From the NCBI GenBank assembly GCA_003553305.1, contig PWEB01000075.1:1-14405 (forward strand): 14,405 nt of DNA, read 5' to 3'. This stretch comes from Syntrophomonadaceae bacterium (lineage in GTDB: Bacteria > Bacillota > Dethiobacteria > DTU022). A model generated the notes under the pieces. That model saw nothing but the letters and a program-made list of their open reading frames with translations. It was not told the origin of the DNA and ran no database searches. The position numbers and the translations under genes were made by a program. Below are positions 7,807-14,405 of the stretch, one piece after another (positions within the stretch are counted from its first letter, which is position 1; every line of letters begins with the position of its first letter).

Positions 7807-8895
7807 CTAAGTCTGCAGGTTTGCGCAGGACTGGAAGGTAACAACACCCTGAAAAACATTATCCTCAGATGCCACCGGAATCCAGGCCCGTCCATTATAA
7901 AGCATTTCTTCAACTGCTCTTTTGATAGATAAATCTGGTGAACACCCCCGGGGGAGAGGCACCATGTTTCGAGAAGAAATAGTCCTCGTAGAATCAAGAT
8001 TCTCAACAGGCACATAACCCAGGCAAACGCCCTGATCGTTAAGTAGAAAAATGTTTTCCCAGCCATTCTTTGCTGTTTTATCGGTCAAGGTTTCCCCTTC
8101 CCGGGCTGTGGGAATATCTTTGCTCAAAACCTGTTTGACGGGAATACTATTCAACGCGTCAAACAGGGCACCATGTCCGATAAAATTACGCACAAATTCA
8201 TCACTGGAATTAATGATCTCCATGGGGCTGCCCAGGGCGACTAATTTGCCCTCACGCATTATTCCAACCCGATTGCCAATTTTAAATGCTTCCTGCATGT
8301 CATGGGTTACAAAAACAATCGTTTTTTGAATGGCTTCCTGCAAGCTTAATAATTCATTTTGCAACTGCTCTCTTGTCAGGGGATCTACTGCACCAAAAGG
8401 TTCATCCATCAGCAAAATTTGTGGATCTCCAGCCAAAGCACGGGCTACTCCGACTCGCTGCTGCTGCCCTCCGCTTAGCTCACGAGGAAAACGCTTTAAA
8501 TACTCAACCGGAAGCCCCACGGTTTCAACCAGTTCAAGGGCTCTTTCATGTTGCTCTTTTTTGGGTCTTTTTAATAGTTGAAGAACAAAAGTAATATTCT
8601 CCTCAATAGTAAGGTGAGGCAGTAATCCTATATACTGGATAACATAACCTATGGAGCGACGAAGCCCGACAGCATCGAGCTTCGTCACATCCTCCCCGTT
8701 AACCAGTATAGTGCCTGAAGTATGCGGAATCAGCTGGTTTATGAGCTTAAGAGTGGTGGTTTTACCACATCCGGAAGGTCCGATTAAAACAAAAACCTCA
8801 CCCTTATCAATAGTTAAATTTATTCCATCGACTACTTTAGCCGTGTCATATATTTTATCTACATTCTGTAACTCTACACTGACTTCACGGGTCAT
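7807..8895 (-). CDS. opuCA: Osmoprotectant ABC transporter ATP-binding protein with CBS-like C-terminus
   Basis: A 362-residue ATPase that energises the betaine/carnitine/choline-type importer encoded around it. The nucleotide-binding domain is complete: Walker A GPSGCGKT (39-46), Q-loop Q87, signature LSGGQQQR (140-147), Walker B ILLMDEP (160-166) and H-loop H198. IQYIGLLPHLTIEENI is typical of ProV/OpuCA. Residues from about 252 onward form a CBS-like regulatory module, which in OpuA/OpuC-type systems senses ionic strength or nucleotides. The segment is somewhat shorter than in the roughly 380-residue Bacillus OpuCA, and the first CBS repeat looks reduced. AAGGCGG lies shortly before the ATG. 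It lies 23 nt after the binding-protein gene and 15 nt before a permease. Confidence 0.92.
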   Translation of the reverse strand: MTREVSVELQNVDKIYDTAKVVDGINLTIDKGEVFVLIGPSGCGKTTTLKLINQLIPHTSGTILVNGEDVTKLDAVGLRRSIGYVIQYIGLLPHLTIEENITFVLQLLKRPKKEQHERALELVETVGLPVEYLKRFPRELSGGQQQRVGVARALAGDPQILLMDEPFGAVDPLTREQLQNELLSLQEAIQKTIVFVTHDMQEAFKIGNRVGIMREGKLVALGSPMEIINSSDEFVRNFIGHGALFDALNSIPVKQVLSKDIPTAREGETLTDKTAKNGWENIFLLNDQGVCLGYVPVENLDSTRTISSRNMVPLPRGCSPDLSIKRAVEEMLYNGRAWIPVASEDNVFQGVVTFQSCANLQT

Positions 8896-8918
8896 CAGTA
8901 TTCCGCCTTTCTGTTTCT

Positions 8919-9866
8919 CTAAATAAGACCTTGTTCTTCCAGGAATTCCCTGGCCACATCTTCTGCATCCCTTTGCTCTACCTCAACCTGGAAGTTCAAT
9001 TCGATCATGGTTTCCTCGTCAATTAATCCAAACAACGGTGACAAGGCCTCTTCAACGGAAGGATATTGTTCTAATATATCACTTCTGGCCACATAGATTG
9101 CATCATATGGTGGGAAAAAGTTCTGATCGTCCTCAAGAACCACAAAACCATATTCCTTTAAACGGCCATCTGTAGAAAACAAGGTTGTTACATCACCCTC
9201 ACCCTGCTCCAGGGCTTCATAAAAGAAAGCGGTGTCAACAACAGTCTGTTCCATATCAAAACCATAAACATTTTCTAAACCCAGGTAAGCATCTTCCCTG
9301 GTAAAAGTAGTTGAATCGCCAATAAAGGTTAAACCGTCTACTTCCCCCAGCTCAGATAAAGTGCTAACCCCCAGCTCTTCTGCCTTTTCTTCAGTAACTG
9401 CTATGGCAAAAGTGTTTTCAAAACCCAGAGGTTCCAGAACTGTCAAGCCAAATTCTTCTGCATAAGCTTCTTTAACTTTATCAAAAATCACATCATGGTC
9501 CGGCAATTCATCTTCTTCCAACACGACCATCCAGGAAGTTCCGGTATATTCCGGATATAGATCAATATCTCCTTCCAACAATGCAGGGTGAAGCATTTCT
9601 GTTGGGCCCATTCCGATCATGCTTGTGTCCACGGTCATCGCTGTATTTTCTTCGATAATCTGGGCTGCCATATAACCTAAAATCAAACCTTCAGCGTACT
9701 GCTTGCCTGCAACGACAATTTCGCCGGATTCTTCTACTTCAACTTCTTCTCCCTCTTCAGGTTCTTCTTCTACTGCATCATCTGCGTCACAACCAGTCAC
9801 CACAAATACCCCGGCAACCAGCATTGCAACCAACATAAACATAAGGAACTTACTTCTCTTTTTCAT
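8919..9866 (-). CDS. opuCC: Osmoprotectant ABC transporter substrate-binding lipoprotein (OpuCC/OsmX-like)
   Basis: A 315-residue extracellular binding protein of the OpuAC family. It has a basic N-terminus, a hydrophobic signal segment (about 7-23) and the lipobox VTGC, so C26 would be lipid-modified and anchored to the membrane. Residues 27-49 form a very acidic linker that is mostly Asp/Glu, and the whole mature protein is acidic. DLYPEYTGT and the FFYEALEQGEGDV/FSTDGRL blocks match the betaine/choline-binding fold, in which Tyr residues make an aromatic cage around quaternary amines. AGGAGG precedes the ATG by a few bases. It lies between a permease gene 140 nt upstream and the ATPase gene. 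The high acidity may reflect a saline or alkaline habitat, but one protein is not proof. Confidence 0.92.
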   Translation of the reverse strand: MKKRSKFLMFMLVAMLVAGVFVVTGCDADDAVEEEPEEGEEVEVEESGEIVVAGKQYAEGLILGYMAAQIIEENTAMTVDTSMIGMGPTEMLHPALLEGDIDLYPEYTGTSWMVVLEEDELPDHDVIFDKVKEAYAEEFGLTVLEPLGFENTFAIAVTEEKAEELGVSTLSELGEVDGLTFIGDSTTFTREDAYLGLENVYGFDMEQTVVDTAFFYEALEQGEGDVTTLFSTDGRLKEYGFVVLEDDQNFFPPYDAIYVARSDILEQYPSVEEALSPLFGLIDEETMIELNFQVEVEQRDAEDVAREFLEEQGLI

Positions 9867-10006
9867 TTTGACCTCCTGATAATAACTCAGATTAAAATAT
9901 AACTTGCAATAAATTTAGGCTTGCTAACCTATCAACCCTCCTGCTGAAAAGCTTCACCCCCCCTCTAAGCTATATTTCATTATAGTCCTGTATGTGAACA
10001 GCGCAC

Positions 10007-10654
10007 TTAAGCAACACCTGTGATATTCTGCAGTTTCCGTTCCAGCAGGCCCAAAACCTGATCAAAAAAAAGAGCCATTAATGATACCGGAATAGTCCCT
10101 GCTAATATCATACCATTGTCCATCATAGAAATCCCCTGGAAAATCAACTCACCCATCCCCCCTGCACCGACCAGGGAAGCCATGGTAGTAATTCCTACAG
10201 TCAAAACAGTTACCGTCCGAATTGCGGCCATTATGATCGGCATGGCGAGAGGCAGCTCGACCCGGACAAGCATCTGAAAAGGAGTAGCTCCCATTCCTTT
10301 CGCTGCTTCTATTATCGATGCATCAACGCCAGTAATACCGGTACAGGTATTCCGTAAAACCGGCAACCACGAATAAATAATCAGTGCAGCGATAGCCGGT
10401 GCCCATCCTAAGCCCAAAAAAGGCAGAAAAAATCCCAGGACCGCAAGCGAAGGGATTGTATAAAGCATTCCGGCAATGTCAATTGTGTAACTACTCAGCT
10501 TTGGTTTTCTTGAAACAAATATTCCCATCGGCACAGCTGTCAATGTGCCCAGGAAAACTCCCGCCAAAGACATCCAGGCATGCCTTCCTGCCATTACCAG
10601 CACATTTGCCCTGATCTCCCAAAAGTACTGAAAAAATTCAATAATCGCTTCCAC
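10007..10654 (-). CDS. opuCD: Second osmoprotectant ABC transporter permease (OpuCD/ProW-like)
   Basis: A 215-residue membrane permease, homologous to but distinct from the one at the other end of the operon; the two would form a heterodimeric channel. It has the EAA loop EAAKGMGATPFQMLVRVELP, TIPSLAVLGF in a membrane helix, RNTCTGI and the GAGGMGEL turn. The start is the GTG at 10654; AAGGGGAG sits about 10 nt upstream, a slightly long but acceptable spacing. It is the first gene of the importer operon. Its product is probably made from the same mRNA as the binding protein, although the 140-nt gap leaves room for an internal promoter. The symbol is by role, since gene order differs from Bacillus opuCABCD. 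Confidence 0.87.
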   Translation of the reverse strand: MEAIIEFFQYFWEIRANVLVMAGRHAWMSLAGVFLGTLTAVPMGIFVSRKPKLSSYTIDIAGMLYTIPSLAVLGFFLPFLGLGWAPAIAALIIYSWLPVLRNTCTGITGVDASIIEAAKGMGATPFQMLVRVELPLAMPIIMAAIRTVTVLTVGITTMASLVGAGGMGELIFQGISMMDNGMILAGTIPVSLMALFFDQVLGLLERKLQNITGVA

Positions 10655-11029
10655 TGTAGCTTAACTCCCCTTTGTATCCTTTTAATGCATTACAAGGCAA
10701 TATTTAGCATTTATTACATAAATTTAACCACTACCAGAGTGTTAAAAAGTTAATATTTCTATGGGAGGCTATTTTGCAATTAAAAGCAGCTTTCAAAAAA
10801 GGTTTTTTCTTAATAGATTTTTTATTCTCTCTTCAAACTTTTATCTTTTAAACTATTATTCTTTTATAATGATTTTCTTCTGTTTTTAACTAATGAATTA
10901 TTCTCCATCCATTCAATAATCCCTGCCAAAAATCATTAATACATAAAAACACAACAAAATAAAAACTCTATTAATCTTCGATTAGAGAAAGTTTAATTGT
11001 TACAAATTAAATAGATAGTATCTCGTAAA
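10655..11029. other. 375-bp AT-rich intergenic spacer without a supported gene
   Basis: This spacer separates the importer operon from the hbd operon, both on the minus strand. It should contain the importer promoter, but I see only weak candidates. The best is TTAACA-17-TTTATG on the minus strand (about 10745-10717), with only a partial -10. The far end holds the probable terminator of the hbd operon. An AAAAAAGGTTTTTT inverted repeat at about 10795-10808 is a simple A/T structure of uncertain meaning. A 42-codon plus-strand ORF starting at 10760 has no ribosome binding site and is not called. Confidence 0.6.
10955..10987 (-). terminator. Probable rho-independent terminator of the hbd-PPC operon
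   Basis: On the minus strand CTCTA-ATC-GAA-GAT-TAA-TAGAG (10987-10966) forms a bulged stem-loop, immediately followed by TTTTTATTTT. It lies about 43 nt after the PPC-protein stop codon. The stem is A/T-rich, so it is of moderate strength. Confidence 0.5.
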
Positions 11030-11473
11030 TCATGGCTCCAGATAACTCAAAGCCCTTTTTCCTTTAGCTATCCGCACTGAATCAGTCCCCAAAACTTCCT
11101 GCACAATCACCTCTCCCATCAACCAGGTTTCAACTCCATTACGCAGGCAGCCAACCACTGTTTCTTCACCGCGTCCCAGGGCTCCATGGATATGAGCTAT
11201 AGGCTTGCCATTTTGATCAGGAATAATAATACCGGAACTTATTATTTCATGGGGTTGATTACCAATTTCACGCAGCACAGGTTCAACTGATTCTGTTGAG
11301 CTGCTTTCAGGTCCAACGACTACCCGGCCTTTGTTCACTCCACCAACGATAGTGATCAGCCCAACTTTTATGTTTTTAACGGCAGCAAATTCTTCTATAC
11401 AATCAGGAATCAGATCTCCGTCTTCAAGCCTTAAAACAAATATTCTCCCTGGTTTTCCTTCCGCTGCTAACAT
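11030..11473 (-). CDS. PPC/DUF296-domain protein (PD1-like)
   Basis: A 147-residue protein made up of a single PPC (DUF296) domain. Family members form trimers; they occur in plant AT-hook proteins and as stand-alone bacterial and archaeal proteins of unclear role. Visible marks are VGLITIVGGV (38-46), PHEIISSGIIIPDQNGKP (74-91) and HIHGALGRG (94-102), the likely metal-binding His pair. Where relatives usually have GGH, this protein has VGC (107-109), so Cys109 stands where a third His is expected. The start is the ATG at 11473, because AAGGAGGGA lies directly upstream; a TTG at 11497 would add eight residues that are actually translated from the ribosome binding site. It starts 29 nt after the hbd-like gene stops and probably shares its transcript. 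The function is unknown. Confidence 0.82.
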   Translation of the reverse strand: MLAAEGKPGRIFVLRLEDGDLIPDCIEEFAAVKNIKVGLITIVGGVNKGRVVVGPESSSTESVEPVLREIGNQPHEIISSGIIIPDQNGKPIAHIHGALGRGEETVVGCLRNGVETWLMGEVIVQEVLGTDSVRIAKGKRALSYLEP

Positions 11474-11486
11474 ATTCTCCCTCCTT
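11474..11486 (-). promoter_or_regulatory. Ribosome binding site that fixes the PPC-gene start
   Basis: AAGGAGGGAGAAT on the minus strand lies directly before the ATG at 11473. It is close to the full anti-Shine-Dalgarno complement. It argues against the upstream in-frame TTG at 11497, whose reading would pass through this site. Confidence 0.8.
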
Positions 11487-11502
11487 GAATGGTTCAATAA
11501 TA

Positions 11503-12357
11503 CTATCTCTCGTAATTATAAAAGCCCCGTCCGCTCTTGCGTCCCAGGTGGCCTGCCTCTACTTTTTTGCGCATAACCTGCGGGGCACGGAAGCGATCGC
11601 CATAAGCTTCGGTTAAACCTTCTGAAGCAAAAAGGAGGGTGTCAAGTCCGACATAATCTGCCAATTCAAAAGGCCCCATCGGATAATTTAAGCCCAGGCG
11701 AACCGCCTTATCGATATCCTCAGCAGAAGCCACCCCTTCTTCTAACACCCTCATGCATTCCATCATATGAGCGGACAGAACACGGCTGGTCACAAAGCCC
11801 TGGGCATCCCGGACTATAACAGTTTCCTTGCCCATTTTCTGTGCTACATCCTCAATAATCTGGATAGTCTGATCCGATGTATCCACTCCTGCCACAATTT
11901 CAACAAGCTTCATCAACGGCGCAGGATTAAACCAGTGCATACCGATCACTTTATCCGGGCAACCGGTCACCGAAGCAATGTCAGTTATGCTCAACTCAGT
12001 GGTATTGCTGGCCAAAATAGTCCCTTCGGCACAAAGCCCTTCTAATTCTTTAAATACTTCCTTCTTTAAAGCTATATCTTCAGGGACCGCTTCAATAACC
12101 AAATGAGCACCATCAACCGCATCTGCCATAAAAGTGGTAGTATGGATACTTTTAATTACCTCGTCCGCGTCATCCTCGCTTAGCTTTTCTGACTTAACAA
12201 ACCGATCCAGGCTTTTGCGAATCGCTTTCTTTCCTATTTCCAACATCTCTTCAGAAACATCCATCATACTGACCCGGTAACCTGAATAAGCGGCGACCTG
12301 GGCAATGCCACTACCCATCAAACCGGCTCCCAGAACAGCAAGCTTCTTGATTTCCAT
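11503..12357 (-). CDS. hbd: 3-hydroxyacyl-CoA dehydrogenase (3-hydroxybutyryl-CoA dehydrogenase-like)
   Basis: A 284-residue single-function 3HAD, the normal length for Hbd/PaaH. It catalyses NAD(P)-dependent interconversion of 3-hydroxyacyl-CoA and 3-ketoacyl-CoA in butyrate-type fermentation or beta-oxidation. The Rossmann motif GAGLMGSGIA is at 10-19 and D33 ends the second strand, favouring NAD. Active-site residues S117 and N118, H141 (GMHWFNPAP) and E153 are present. The conserved Asn of the canonical GFVVNR motif is Ser191 here (QGFVTSR, 186-192), a variant that I believe occurs in part of the family. The C-terminal domain ends with LGRKSGRGFYNY, as usual. GGGAG lies upstream of the ATG at good distance. 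Its own promoter is visible upstream, and it precedes the PPC-domain gene. No thiolase, crotonase or acyl-CoA dehydrogenase gene is next to it. Confidence 0.93.
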   Translation of the reverse strand: MEIKKLAVLGAGLMGSGIAQVAAYSGYRVSMMDVSEEMLEIGKKAIRKSLDRFVKSEKLSEDDADEVIKSIHTTTFMADAVDGAHLVIEAVPEDIALKKEVFKELEGLCAEGTILASNTTELSITDIASVTGCPDKVIGMHWFNPAPLMKLVEIVAGVDTSDQTIQIIEDVAQKMGKETVIVRDAQGFVTSRVLSAHMMECMRVLEEGVASAEDIDKAVRLGLNYPMGPFELADYVGLDTLLFASEGLTEAYGDRFRAPQVMRKKVEAGHLGRKSGRGFYNYER

Positions 12358-12379
12358 TATTACTCACTCCCGTTTTTAA

Positions 12380-12428
12380 TGATCCTGATTCTCTATGTAA
12401 AAACATTATATCGATAATCTGAGGATCA
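12380..12428. repeat. Inverted repeat around the hbd promoter, possible operator or 5' UTR hairpin
   Basis: TGATCCTGATT at 12380-12390 is the reverse complement of AATC(TG)AGGATCA at 12416-12428, apart from a 2-nt insertion. The upstream arm lies in the -35/-10 spacer and the other in the leader, with centres about 42 bp apart. A smaller ATGT/ACAT repeat (12395-12406) lies between them, at the expected transcription start. No T-run follows, so it is not a terminator. It may bind a regulator, but that is inference. Confidence 0.4.
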
Positions 12429-12433
12429 GGCAA
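12405..12433 (-). promoter_or_regulatory. Sigma-A-type promoter for the hbd-PPC operon
   Basis: On the minus strand TTGCCT (12433-12428) and a perfect TATAAT (12410-12405) are separated by exactly 17 bp. It is the best promoter in the window and predicts transcription start near 12398 with a leader of about 40 nt before the hbd-like gene. Confidence 0.7.
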
Positions 12434-12445
12434 TTCAATCAATTT

Positions 12446-12484
12446 AAAAAGCTTTCCGGCTAACCGCTACTTGCAATTAACCGG
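12446..12484 (-). terminator. Possible rho-independent terminator after the MFS-DUF429 genes
   Basis: On the minus strand CCGGTTAA (12484-12477) pairs with TTAGCCGG (12463-12456) with one G-U pair and a 13-nt loop. TTTTT at 12450-12446 follows after five bases. The second arm contains the TAG at 12462-12460 that closes the out-of-frame tail of the DUF429 gene. The distance from stem to T-run is a little long. Confidence 0.4.
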
Positions 12485-12570
12485 TCAGCTTTCTTAATAA
12501 GCGCTGCAATCTCTTTTGCAACATGATTCGCAGGGTAAAAATCAATCCGTCTCTGCCCCCCTGTTTCGCT
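12460..12570 (-). pseudogene. Candidate out-of-frame C-terminal tail of the DUF429-like gene
   Basis: In the frame +1 to the DUF429 stop, about 36 codons read SETGGQRRIDFYPANHVAKE and on through an Ala/Lys-rich amphipathic helix to TAG at 12462-12460. Codon first positions are strongly purine-rich, as in real genes, and the stop lies inside the stem of the probable terminator. No start codon or ribosome binding site belongs to it. It is best explained as a severed or frameshifted end of the upstream gene, although a chance open frame cannot be excluded. Confidence 0.4.
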
Positions 12571-13402
12571 AATAATAGGTGTAGCCTTCAATTTCCAAGT
12601 CTTTACTTTCAGGCAACAATTCCTTAGCCTTCGAGGAAGCATATAACGCAATGACACTGTCCAGGGCATCTCCTGCACTATCCTTTAATACTTTTTCACG
12701 CAATTCACCAGTATTAAAAATAAGGTTCTTCTCTCTTTCCAGAAACTGAAGAATTATCAGGCGTTTGTTATACTTATCAGTTCCCCTACCCTTGTAACTG
12801 GAGTAACAATTATGTGCTTTCAAAGTAGAAGCCGGGCAAATTTCTATAAGCCGGGGAAGACCCGGCATGGCTTCCTGCATAGGCAGGATGCTGGCTTTTT
12901 TTGTCCTGACCAATGGATTTAATAAATCACAAATCCCGTAATAAGTCTGGCGAAATATTCTCAGGTTATAAGGCGAAAAAGGAGCTCTGCAATCATAGTC
13001 TGTAACCCGCTTCAACTCACGCCTGCCGGACTTTTCTAAACAAGCACAACGGAATTGCTGCGGAGAATTGTAATGCTCTGGAAAATTAAGCACAAAACTT
13101 TCCCAGCTATCTTCTTTAACCAGTTCCCTGGGGAGTCCAAAGGGAAAATCAAAACCAATTAGCACATCCTGCTGACTTTCAACAAAGTTCCTTAAGGCCT
13201 TCAGACAGAGATCCCGGTTCCGTCCGGAACCGGGCAGTGTTTCCGCTCTTCTGCAATCATAAATCTTCAACCCGCTATGATTGCTAAATTTTGATTCAGT
13301 TGTCGTGCAGCCGCTGGCCAGCCAAATACTTTTCCCTGCCATGGCAGCACCGCTAAAATCAACACCAATAAATAATTTGTCATTCCCGGCACTGCTCATC
13401 AT
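12569..13402 (-). CDS. DUF429-like protein (predicted RNase H-fold), 3' end possibly frameshifted
   Basis: A 277-residue protein that resembles the DUF429 family, predicted to have an RNase H-like fold and of unknown function. GVDFSGA (13-19) and GFDFPFGLP (83-91) carry acidic residues D15 and D85. An EICPAST block follows, and GDALDSVIAL (244-253) adds D245 and D248, so the acidic pattern of the fold appears intact. The reading ends with EGYTYY at TAG (12571-12569). Directly after this, the +1 frame is open to 12460 with coding-like composition; a single-base shift at the TAG would give a protein of about 310 residues. The start is one of two adjacent ATGs; the first overlaps the MFS stop as TAATG, so translation is coupled. 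The neighbour gives no clear hint of role. Assignment from motifs only. Confidence 0.75.
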   Translation of the reverse strand: MMSSAGNDKLFIGVDFSGAAMAGKSIWLASGCTTTESKFSNHSGLKIYDCRRAETLPGSGRNRDLCLKALRNFVESQQDVLIGFDFPFGLPRELVKEDSWESFVLNFPEHYNSPQQFRCACLEKSGRRELKRVTDYDCRAPFSPYNLRIFRQTYYGICDLLNPLVRTKKASILPMQEAMPGLPRLIEICPASTLKAHNCYSSYKGRGTDKYNKRLIILQFLEREKNLIFNTGELREKVLKDSAGDALDSVIALYASSKAKELLPESKDLEIEGYTYY

Positions 13403-14405
13403 TACTTCTTACCTTCAGCCATTAGCTTGGCCTGGGGAAGTCTGCGTAATATCAATGCTCCAACCGGAGCGATAATGGCACCTAATCCGAGGGTGATAAA
13501 GGGAATCCCCCAGTTTGTGGCAAGCATAGGATTAACACCATCGTTCAGCAAGTCCAACACCCGGCCAAATACCCAGGGGGCAATAACAGTCATCGAATAA
13601 CCGATGGCTGACTGGACCCCTAAACTGGTCGCCCTTATATCGACGGTCACCATCTCCGTCAGGCCTGTTTTAAAAATCCCGGAATCCGAAATCACCCAAA
13701 AGCCAATCCACAGGCCAACTATAATTAATAAAACCAGGGATTGGCCATAAAGGAAACCAAAAATAAACTGCGCTACCAGGCTGCAGGTAGCCCCGATAAT
13801 GATCGACCGGGTCCTTCCGATATGATCGGCAACGACCCCTAAAATCCAGACCCCCGGCGCTCCGAGCAGAATGATAAAGGCTGCCACCCGGCCTCCCAGG
13901 ATCACGGATTCCGTTTGTGGGTAACCAGCTGCAAAAAAGCTGGCCGTCATGAATGGCCCGATCCAGCCCCAGAATGCATATAATTCCCACATATGACCCA
14001 TATAAGATGCGGTAATCACTGCAGGACCGCTGTAACCCCCGGCCGGGGCTGGTTGAACTGATTGATCCACTTTGGCTGGTTCTTCCCGTTTAACAGCTGC
14101 CAAATGGGTTTCGTTTTTTTCATCGTTTTCCGGTTTCTCTTTTATAAAAAGCCAGATCAAGACCGCCGCCCCAAAAACAGGCAGTGAAGTCCACAACATA
14201 CCCACCCGCCAGTCATAAATTGCCGCCAGGGGGGAAGCAATAAAATAACCTCCACCATAAGCCAGAGTCAGGGCTGCAGTGTACGCTCCTATCGCTTTGC
14301 CTCTCTGATCAGGGCTAAACCAGTTAGAGAGGAGGGCCATCCCCGGTGCGTAGATAGCCCCTGCGGATAAACCAGTCAAAAGACGTAAAACAAGAATAGA
14401 ATAAA
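13402..14405 (-). CDS. MFS transporter, partial (5' end beyond the window)
   Basis: About 334 residues of a major facilitator superfamily carrier. The reading frame is open to the window edge: codons before the TTG at 14379 read YSILVLRLL and join smoothly to TGLSAGAIYAPGMALLSNWF. The Arg-Leu-x-x-Gly and Pro pattern is that of MFS helix 4, so the true start lies outside and TTG is not a start. Visible parts are SPDQRGKAIG after helix 4, a charged hydrophilic central loop rich in Lys, Glu and Pro, then GHMWELYAFWGW and the remaining helices of the C-terminal half, ending in a short basic tail. Such carriers move small solutes by proton or solute coupling; nothing here identifies the substrate. 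The stop overlaps the start of the DUF429-like gene. Confidence 0.88.
   Translation of the reverse strand, partial: YSILVLRLLTGLSAGAIYAPGMALLSNWFSPDQRGKAIGAYTAALTLAYGGGYFIASPLAAIYDWRVGMLWTSLPVFGAAVLIWLFIKEKPENDEKNETHLAAVKREEPAKVDQSVQPAPAGGYSGPAVITASYMGHMWELYAFWGWIGPFMTASFFAAGYPQTESVILGGRVAAFIILLGAPGVWILGVVADHIGRTRSIIIGATCSLVAQFIFGFLYGQSLVLLIIVGLWIGFWVISDSGIFKTGLTEMVTVDIRATSLGVQSAIGYSMTVIAPWVFGRVLDLLNDGVNPMLATNWGIPFITLGLGAIIAPVGALILRRLPQAKLMAEGKK

Noticed and set aside
9892..9957. A 21-codon GTG-started minus-strand ORF between the first permease and the binding-protein gene, preceded by a G-run, as a possible leader peptide.
   Set aside because: The purine run is directly against the GTG with almost no spacer, the peptide shows no regulatory codon pattern, and such a short frame is expected by chance.
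10795..10808. AAAAAAGGTTTTTT inverted repeat as a terminator.
   Set aside because: The stem is only A-T pairs with a 2-nt loop, and no gene ends close to it on either strand.
10760..10888. A 42-codon plus-strand ORF in the AT-rich spacer with several hydrophobic residues.
   Set aside because: No ribosome binding site or promoter. The Phe/Leu/Tyr-rich composition simply follows from poly-T/A sequence.
11030..11497. The longer PPC protein starting at TTG 11497.
   Set aside because: Its first eight codons are the ribosome binding site and spacer of the ATG at 11473.
12545..12571. Reading the TAG at the end of the DUF429 frame as a sense codon (pyrrolysine-type readthrough).
   Set aside because: The same frame hits TGA about nine codons later, and the intervening peptide is not coding-like; the +1 frame explains the open region better.
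13402..14379. TTG at 14379 as the start of the MFS gene.
   Set aside because: The frame stays open to the window edge and the preceding codons encode the continuing helix of the MFS fold, so the gene is cut by the window.

Overview
The window looks like part of the chromosome of an anaerobic, moderately AT-rich Firmicute (a clostridial or Desulfotomaculum-like lineage). This is an inference from strong AGGAGG-type ribosome binding sites, an OpuC-type osmolyte importer, Etf-linked flavin dehydrogenases and a 3-hydroxybutyryl-CoA dehydrogenase. No rRNA, tRNA, IS element, CRISPR array or phage gene is visible.

Region 1 (15-7107, + strand) is a six-gene, closely packed operon. It encodes a short-chain dehydrogenase, an FGGY sugar/polyol kinase, an alkyl-DHAP-synthase-like FAD oxidoreductase, EtfB, EtfA and a GlcD/lactate-dehydrogenase-like FAD oxidoreductase. 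The last four genes overlap by ATGA or are 1 nt apart. The simplest reading is a catabolic module for a sugar, polyol or hydroxy acid. The SDR and kinase would process the carbon skeleton, and one or both FAD enzymes would pass electrons to a dedicated electron-transfer flavoprotein. No Fe-S (GlcF/CCG) subunit or ferredoxin domain is present. EtfA lacks several normally invariant flavin-site residues, so this is the most unusual locus in the window.

Region 2 (7141-10654, - strand, convergent with region 1 across only 33 bp) is a complete glycine betaine/carnitine/choline-type ABC importer: permease, lipoprotein binding protein, ATPase with a C-terminal CBS-like domain, and a second permease.

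Region 3 (10655-11029) is a 375-bp AT-rich spacer. It holds the likely terminator of the next operon and no supported gene.

Region 4 (11030-12433, - strand) is a two-gene operon of a 3-hydroxyacyl-CoA dehydrogenase (hbd-like) and a PPC/DUF296 protein. It has a well-formed sigma-A promoter, TTGCCT-17-TATAAT, with inverted repeats around it.

Region 5 (12446-14405, - strand) holds a partial MFS transporter that runs off the right edge. It is translationally coupled (TAATG) to a DUF429-like protein whose 3' end appears to be frameshifted. A coding-like tail continues in the +1 frame up to a probable terminator.
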